From Sulfurimonas sp. (lineage in GTDB: Bacteria > Campylobacterota > Campylobacteria > Campylobacterales > Sulfurimonadaceae): DNA of 10,443 bases. Shown here one piece after another: positions 6,924 through 10,443 of the stretch (the first letter of the stretch is position 1; every line of letters starts with the position of its first letter). Below the pieces are notes generated by a model. The model did no database searches. It worked only from the letters and a program-made list of their open reading frames with translations, and was not told the origin of the DNA. The position numbers were made by a program, and so were the translations under genes. The stretch spans positions 1 through 10,443 of the forward strand of contig JALUZQ010000099.1 of assembly GCA_027011725.1 (NCBI GenBank), written 5' to 3'.

Positions 6924-7881
6924 AAATTTGCTCTGGCTCACACTTATAGTTCTCTTTTTTATAGCGCCTTTTGTCGGTGCGGTTGACCTCTCTTTAAGTG
7001 AAATTTTGCAAGGCAACACCCTAAACGCAACTATTTTTTACGACCTGCGGCTGCCGCGTGTACTCTTTGCATTTTTTGCAGGGGGTATTTTAGCGCTAAG
7101 TGGTCTGCTCTTTCAGACACTCTTTCGCAATGCGCTTATGACCCCTTACACGCTTGGCATCTCAAGCGGTGCTGTTTTGGGTGCAGGCATCGCCATAAAA
7201 CTCGGGCTTGCCACGCTTATGTTTGGCATCGGGGCTGTAAGTATTTTTGGTTTTGCAGGTGCGCTGCTAACGGTCTTTTTGCTCATCTATCTCTCGCAGT
7301 TTTTACGTGCATCAGGACAAGAGGCTCTCCTGCTGCTTGGCATTGCACTCTCACTCTTTTACACCTCCGTTTTGATGGTCATCTTCTATCTCGGTTCTGC
7401 CATTCAAAACGATATGCTCATCCGCTTTACTATGGGTTCACTCTCCGTCATTGGGTGGAAGTACCCCATACTCATCGCCGTTGTAGCACTTTTACTCCTG
7501 CTTTTTGTCTACCGTTACAAGTTTGAACTCCAACTTATGAGCGTCTCGGATGAGCAGGCAAAACTCAAAGGTGTCAACACAAAAAGAGTAACGCTGCTGC
7601 TGCTCGCCGTCTCCTCTTTGGCCATCGGCGTACTTGTAAGCATCAGCGGTCCCATCGGCTTTATAGGGCTCATTATTCCGCACCTTATCCAAAAGCTCTA
7701 CCCTGTAAACATCACACAACGTATTTTAAAAACAACGCTTTTTGGAGGACTTTTCCTCGTTGCCTGCGATATGCTCTCTCGAACACTCCAAACGCAAAGC
7801 GAACTCCCCATCGGCATCATCACTGCCATCATAGGCGGGCCGTTTTTTATCTATCTCATTATCGCAAACGCAAAAAAATGA
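6916..7881 (+). CDS. btuC: FecCD-family permease, cobamide import (BtuC)
   Basis: This 321-residue inner-membrane permease has about ten hydrophobic helices, close to the usual length. Family blocks are RLPRVLFAFFAGGILALSG (45-63), then FQTLFRNALMTPYTLGISSG (66-85), the cytoplasmic coupling region MSVSDEQAKLKGV (208-220), SGPIGFIGLIIPHLIQ (244-259) and ELPIGIITAIIGGPFFIYL (296-314). I place the start at 6916 (MIKNLLWLTL), which begins a normal first membrane helix and overlaps the btuD stop by 8 bases. The in-frame ATG at 6871 would add 15 residues encoded inside btuD and is unlikely. No strong Shine-Dalgarno sequence precedes 6916 (GGCGGTG only), so translation is probably coupled to btuD. 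With BtuD and BtuF it forms the inner-membrane corrinoid importer. Confidence 0.87.
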   Translation: MIKNLLWLTLIVLFFIAPFVGAVDLSLSEILQGNTLNATIFYDLRLPRVLFAFFAGGILALSGLLFQTLFRNALMTPYTLGISSGAVLGAGIAIKLGLATLMFGIGAVSIFGFAGALLTVFLLIYLSQFLRASGQEALLLLGIALSLFYTSVLMVIFYLGSAIQNDMLIRFTMGSLSVIGWKYPILIAVVALLLLLFVYRYKFELQLMSVSDEQAKLKGVNTKRVTLLLLAVSSLAIGVLVSISGPIGFIGLIIPHLIQKLYPVNITQRILKTTLFGGLFLVACDMLSRTLQTQSELPIGIITAIIGGPFFIYLIIANAKK

Positions 7882-7909
7882 TGTTATAATTTTCAATAAT
7901 AAAAGGGAG
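7882..7909 (+). promoter_or_regulatory. Internal extended -10 promoter and RBS before the phosphoesterase gene
   Basis: The 34-base gap after btuC contains TGTTATAAT at 7882-7890, an extended -10 element like the one at 3239-3247; both continue with AT-rich DNA containing ATTT and TCAA. The ribosome binding site AAAGGGAG at 7902-7909 precedes the ATG at 7916. The second half of the locus may thus be transcribed independently as well as by read-through from btuB. No hairpin terminator is visible in the gap. Confidence 0.5.
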
Positions 7910-7915
7910 AAAAAA

Positions 7916-8758
7916 ATGCAAAAAATATCAAGACGCGGATTTTTAAAAGGAGCAGTGGCAGCAGCAACACTGCCACTAGCACTCAACGCAGCCGACCAAC
8001 AAAACAACACACTCAAGTTCATACACGTAACAGACTCACATATGGATCTCAGCAATCCTGACTCAGTTGAGGCGATGGAGCTTATGCGCGACTACATCAA
8101 CGCGCACTACAAAGATTTAGACTTCGTACTCTTTGGCGGTGACAACTTCAACAACAATGTCGCAGGCGATAAAGATGCAGTAAAGTTTAAGACTATCTGT
8201 GATGGTCTGCACTGCCCATACTTTAGTGTACGCGGCAACAAAGAGTCCTCTCCAAAGGGTGATGATGAGATAAATCTTGCAGAATTTCAAAAGATGTTCT
8301 GCTCAAACGCAGCGCTTAAACTTCATGGTAAAGATTGGCTTCTTCAAGTAAAAGGCTACAACATTTTAGGGCTTGACAGCTGCATAGAGCACCAAAATAA
8401 CGGTCGCTATACAGAAGAGACGCTTGCCTTTGCAGAAGATGTGCTTAAATCAAACAAACCGACACTCATTCTCAACCACCATCCATACACAAACTACTGG
8501 GGCGGCACAGAGGAGAAAGACCTGCATAAATATGTGCTCAACAACACCAAAGAGGCACAAAAACGTCTTTTTAAATATGACAACCTTTTGCTCACACTCT
8601 CAGGGCACAAGCACATTGATTCTGTTTCAGAGATACAAGGTACAAAAGTCATCGTAACACGCGGTTTCATCCGTCCAAAAGATTTAGATATGTACCCAAT
8701 GCGCTATGTTGAAATAACGGACAATAAAATCAACCAAAAACTCATCTACACGGCGTAA
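7916..8758 (+). CDS. Tat-exported calcineurin-like metallophosphoesterase
   Basis: This 280-residue protein starts with a twin-arginine signal (SRRGFLKG at 5-12, hydrophobic segment AVAAATLPLALNA at 13-25), so it is expected to be folded with its metals and exported to the periplasm. The metallophosphoesterase motifs follow in order: DSH (Asp40, His42), GGDN (Asp76), GNKE (Asn108), NHHP (His188) and GHKH (His231, His233). The third motif is normally GNH(D/E). Here Lys109 replaces the His that usually assists catalysis, while the metal-binding Asn is kept. It lies between the B12 uptake genes and cobD/cobQ, 8 bases before the Cys-rich gene. The substrate is unknown; a phosphorylated corrinoid, nucleotide or linker precursor in the periplasm is a guess from context. 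A cytoplasmic alpha-ribazole phosphatase role would not fit the export signal. Confidence 0.82.
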   Translation: MQKISRRGFLKGAVAAATLPLALNAADQQNNTLKFIHVTDSHMDLSNPDSVEAMELMRDYINAHYKDLDFVLFGGDNFNNNVAGDKDAVKFKTICDGLHCPYFSVRGNKESSPKGDDEINLAEFQKMFCSNAALKLHGKDWLLQVKGYNILGLDSCIEHQNNGRYTEETLAFAEDVLKSNKPTLILNHHPYTNYWGGTEEKDLHKYVLNNTKEAQKRLFKYDNLLLTLSGHKHIDSVSEIQGTKVIVTRGFIRPKDLDMYPMRYVEITDNKINQKLIYTA

Positions 8759-8766
8759 GGATTACA

Positions 8767-9198
8767 ATGGGGTATGCAAGTTGGGTACAAGAGCACGCAA
8801 AGGCACATAAAGAGATAGTCGAAAAACTACTTAAAAAGGGGCAAACAAAAGAGCAGATAATCGACTACTTTGACTTTGAAAATATGAAAACAGCAGAGCC
8901 AAATTTTTGCCCGCTCTACAAAGAGAATAGAAAGTGCCACGATATGGAGTCTCTGAATTGCTACCTCTGTTCCTGCCCGAACTTTCGCTACTCCGACAAA
9001 GGCGTGCAAGAGGTAGATGGAAAAACGCAGTACAGTTTCTGCAGTATCGATTCAAAAGATGGACGACAAGGTGTCTATGGAGAGAGCATCCATCAAGACT
9101 GTTCAAGCTGTCAAGTGCCGCACCATCGCTCTTATGTAGAGAAGCATTTTGGCCCTGATTGGGCGAAGATTATGAAAGTATGTGAAGTGGAGCAATAA
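8767..9198 (+). CDS. Cysteine-rich small-domain (Zn-finger-like, COG2158/PF04071 type) protein
   Basis: This is a 143-residue soluble protein with no signal peptide. After a helical N-terminus (1-45) come clustered metal-ligand candidates: Cys48 (FCPLY), Cys57-His58, Cys65-x2-Cys68-x-Cys70 (NCYLCSCPNFRY), Cys92, and Cys112-x2-Cys115 with the PHH ending at 120 (QDCSSCQVPHH). This CPLY / CH / CxxCxCP / DCSxCxxPH order is that of the cysteine-rich small domain grouped as COG2158, known for its association with cobalamin genes. In Methanosarcina mazei a metallocentre-bearing Cys-rich region forms part of CobD itself. The domain is stand-alone here, two genes before cobD, so it may bind Zn or Fe-S and assist CobD or corrinoid chemistry. 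Function remains inferred. AAGGAT overlapping the phosphoesterase stop is the ribosome binding site; the end overlaps the next gene by 1 base. Confidence 0.75.
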   Translation: MGYASWVQEHAKAHKEIVEKLLKKGQTKEQIIDYFDFENMKTAEPNFCPLYKENRKCHDMESLNCYLCSCPNFRYSDKGVQEVDGKTQYSFCSIDSKDGRQGVYGESIHQDCSSCQVPHHRSYVEKHFGPDWAKIMKVCEVEQ

Positions 9199-9410
9199 TG
9201 GAAATAAAAATCAACGACTACAATATGCAAAACCTCGAAGCCTTTAGTGAGCTGAAAAAAACTGACATCAGCACGCTCATCAATGAGGCGCTTGAGGAGT
9301 ACTTCGTAAATGAGCAGAAAAAACTGCTTGAGAAGAACCTCGCAGATGAAAATGCCATGACAAATCTCGATTTCAACGAATTTTGGGATGATGTGGAGAT
9401 AGACGAATGA
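9198..9410 (+). CDS. Small ribbon-helix-helix-like protein, orphan
   Basis: This is a 70-residue acidic protein. The N-terminal half fits the CopG/Arc-type ribbon-helix-helix fold: a short strand (MEIKIN, 1-6), helix 1 (about 9-20, MQNLEAFSELKK), a turn at TDIS, and helix 2 (about 24-46, STLINEALEEYFVNEQKKLLEK). The block TDISTLINEALEEYF parallels the usual S-x-LIREAI-EEY of that fold. The C-terminal tail (50-70) is acidic and aromatic (NLDFNEFWDDVEIDE), as in antitoxins that insert a tail into a toxin, but no toxin gene is adjacent. It overlaps the Cys-rich gene by 1 base (TAATG) and cobD by 4 bases (ATGA), so it is made with them. GTGGAG at 9187-9192 is the ribosome binding site. It may be a local regulator of the cobamide locus or a partner protein; DNA binding is unproven. 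Confidence 0.6.
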   Translation: MEIKINDYNMQNLEAFSELKKTDISTLINEALEEYFVNEQKKLLEKNLADENAMTNLDFNEFWDDVEIDE

Positions 9411-10408
9411 TGCTCCACGGTGCAAACATCTACAAATACGCAAGAGAACTAGACTGCGAACCAGAGGAGATACTCGACTTCTCCTCAAACATCAACTGCT
9501 ACCAGACAGAACAAGAACTAAATGTTCCAAACGCAGCAATAGTCAAATATGCCGATACAAACTACACAACACTCAAAAACACCATCGCCAAAGAGTACCA
9601 GATAGATGCAAAAGAGGTAGCCCTGTTTAATGGTGCAACTGCCGCCATCTATGCTCTGATGGAGACTCTCAAAGCAAAAAATGTTTACTTGTACGCACCG
9701 CTTTATGGAGAGTACCAAAAAGCAGCGCTAAAAAGTGGCAAAGATATTTACAAAATCAACCGCATTGAAGATATTGACGCAGAGGTAGAGGAGAAATCCA
9801 TCGTTGTTTTTGTGAACCCATCCACTCCAGAGGGAAGTTACTACGACCTCGATGAACTCTTTTTGGAGTGGAAAAAGAAGAAGTGTACTATCATTTTAGA
9901 TGAGAGTTTCATAGAGTTTGAAGGGCATAAATCACTGCGAAAACAAGTGCAGGACTACAAAAAACTCTATATCATCCAATCTTTTTCAAAGTTCTACGCC
10001 TGTGCAGGTGTGCGCATCGGTGCTGTTTTTACCCACAAAAAAAACATAGAAAAAATCACACCGCCACTTTGGAACATCTCCTCATTAGATACCGAATTTT
10101 TGCAAAAAAGGTTAAGTGATGCTGCCTTTAAACGCAGTGCATTAGAAGTGCATAAAGAGCAAAAACAGCAGCTGCAAAACATCCTCAAAAGCAGCAATAT
10201 TTTTGACCAAATAGTAGAGAGTGATGCAAACTTCATCCTCGTACACACACCAAACGCAACCCAACTTTTCGAGCATCTCTTAGCGCATAAAATCCTTGTG
10301 CGGACTTGTGGGAGTTTTGACTACCTGAGTGATGAGTGGCTGCGTTTTGCTGTAAAAGATGCGCCAGCACACCAAAAGCTCAAAGAGGCACTGCTTGCAT
10401 TCTCTTAG
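9407..10408 (+). CDS. cobD: CobD-type PLP-dependent aminoalcohol-phosphate-forming decarboxylase
   Basis: This 333-residue fold-type I PLP enzyme belongs to the class I/II aminotransferase superfamily. CobD hallmarks are HGANIYKYARE (4-14) and DFSSNIN (24-30). PLP-site residues are Asn137 (NPSTPEG), Asp165 (ILDESFIEF) and Schiff-base Lys195 (QSFSKFYACAG), followed by Arg203. The carboxylate/phosphate-binding Arg313 lies in WLRFAVK. Salmonella CobD decarboxylates L-threonine phosphate to aminopropanol phosphate for the cobamide linker. In Sulfurospirillum multivorans the homologue SMUL_1544 uses L-serine phosphate and gives norcobamides, so the substrate here is open. The NPxxPxG motif reads NPSTPEG rather than NPNNPTG. 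No Cys-rich tail is attached; a separate gene upstream encodes such a domain. The ATG at 9407 (GGAG 8 bases before) is preferred over 9410. Histidinol-phosphate aminotransferase is the alternative, but the HGANIY start and cobQ context favour CobD. Confidence 0.85.
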   Translation: MMLHGANIYKYARELDCEPEEILDFSSNINCYQTEQELNVPNAAIVKYADTNYTTLKNTIAKEYQIDAKEVALFNGATAAIYALMETLKAKNVYLYAPLYGEYQKAALKSGKDIYKINRIEDIDAEVEEKSIVVFVNPSTPEGSYYDLDELFLEWKKKKCTIILDESFIEFEGHKSLRKQVQDYKKLYIIQSFSKFYACAGVRIGAVFTHKKNIEKITPPLWNISSLDTEFLQKRLSDAAFKRSALEVHKEQKQQLQNILKSSNIFDQIVESDANFILVHTPNATQLFEHLLAHKILVRTCGSFDYLSDEWLRFAVKDAPAHQKLKEALLAFS

Positions 10409-10443
10409 CATCTTTGGCACAAGCAGCGATGCAGGAAAATCAA
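10395..10443 (+). CDS. cobQ: Cobyric acid synthase CobQ/CbiP, N-terminal fragment (runs off window)
   Basis: A frame shifted relative to cobD encodes LSIFGTSSDAGKS at the window's right end, the diagnostic N-terminal nucleotide-binding loop of cobyric acid synthase (GTSSxAGKS). This enzyme amidates four side chains of the cobyrinate a,c-diamide form with glutamine and ATP. The likely start is TTG at 10395, with AAGAGG at 10383-10388 as ribosome binding site, giving a 14-base overlap with the end of cobD. An in-frame ATG at 10359 is possible but would add 12 unusual, basic residues and lacks a clear ribosome binding site. Only 16 full codons are visible. Confidence 0.8.
   Translation, partial: MHSLSIFGTSSDAGKS

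Noticed and set aside
9198..9410. Toxin-antitoxin module
   Set aside because: The RHH-like protein resembles an antitoxin, but both neighbours are recognisable cobamide-related genes and no toxin-like gene is adjacent in either direction.
1..10443. CRISPR arrays, tRNA or rRNA genes, insertion sequences, prophage genes
   Set aside because: No regularly spaced repeats, cloverleaf-like segments, transposase motifs or phage genes were seen; coding sequence fills nearly the whole window.

Overview
The window reads as a chromosomal segment of a Campylobacterota (Epsilonproteobacteria) genome, most like a Sulfurimonas-type free-living member. The reasons are the AT-rich DNA with compact, overlapping genes, extended -10 promoters (TGnTATAAT), a short RqcH/NFACT protein of the Campylobacter size class, and a REC-GGDEF-EAL regulator of the kind common in this phylum. 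The genus is an inference from style and gene content; no marker gene is present.

Left part (1-3156, minus strand). The first 65 bases hold the signal-peptide start of an exported protein that runs off the window, with its own promoter near 98-103. Next come two genes joined by a 4-base ATGA overlap: a response regulator with degenerate GGDEF and largely intact EAL domains (3156-1450), then a compact NFACT/RqcH-family protein (1453-125) expected to act in ribosome-associated quality control.

Divergent region (3157-3497). This 341-base gap contains an extended -10 promoter embedded in an imperfect 31-base dyad (3220-3250), a possible unrecognised 51-codon small gene with a TTG start (3280-3435), and the ribosome binding site of btuB. 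I see no cobalamin riboswitch.

Right part (3498-10443, plus strand). This is one tightly packed cobamide (vitamin B12-type) locus. It holds an outer-membrane TonB-dependent receptor (btuB), a periplasmic binding protein (btuF), an ABC ATPase (btuD) and a permease (btuC). A second block follows a 34-base gap that carries an extended -10 promoter: a Tat-exported calcineurin-like phosphoesterase, a cysteine-rich small-domain protein (COG2158/PF04071 type), a 70-residue ribbon-helix-helix-like protein, a CobD-type PLP decarboxylase, and the first codons of cobQ/cbiP (cobyric acid synthase), which is cut by the window end. Most junctions overlap by 1-14 bases, so the cluster is probably translated in a coupled way.

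Functional reading. BtuB-BtuFDC would bring corrinoids into the cell. CobD would make the aminoalcohol phosphate linker and CobQ would amidate the corrin ring, so uptake and late biosynthesis/remodelling are encoded together. The less expected members are the exported phosphoesterase with GNKE in place of GNHE, the stand-alone Cys-rich protein that in some other organisms is fused to CobD, the orphan RHH protein, and a BtuD-like ATPase lacking the Q-loop glutamine. These are the best places to look for something undescribed.
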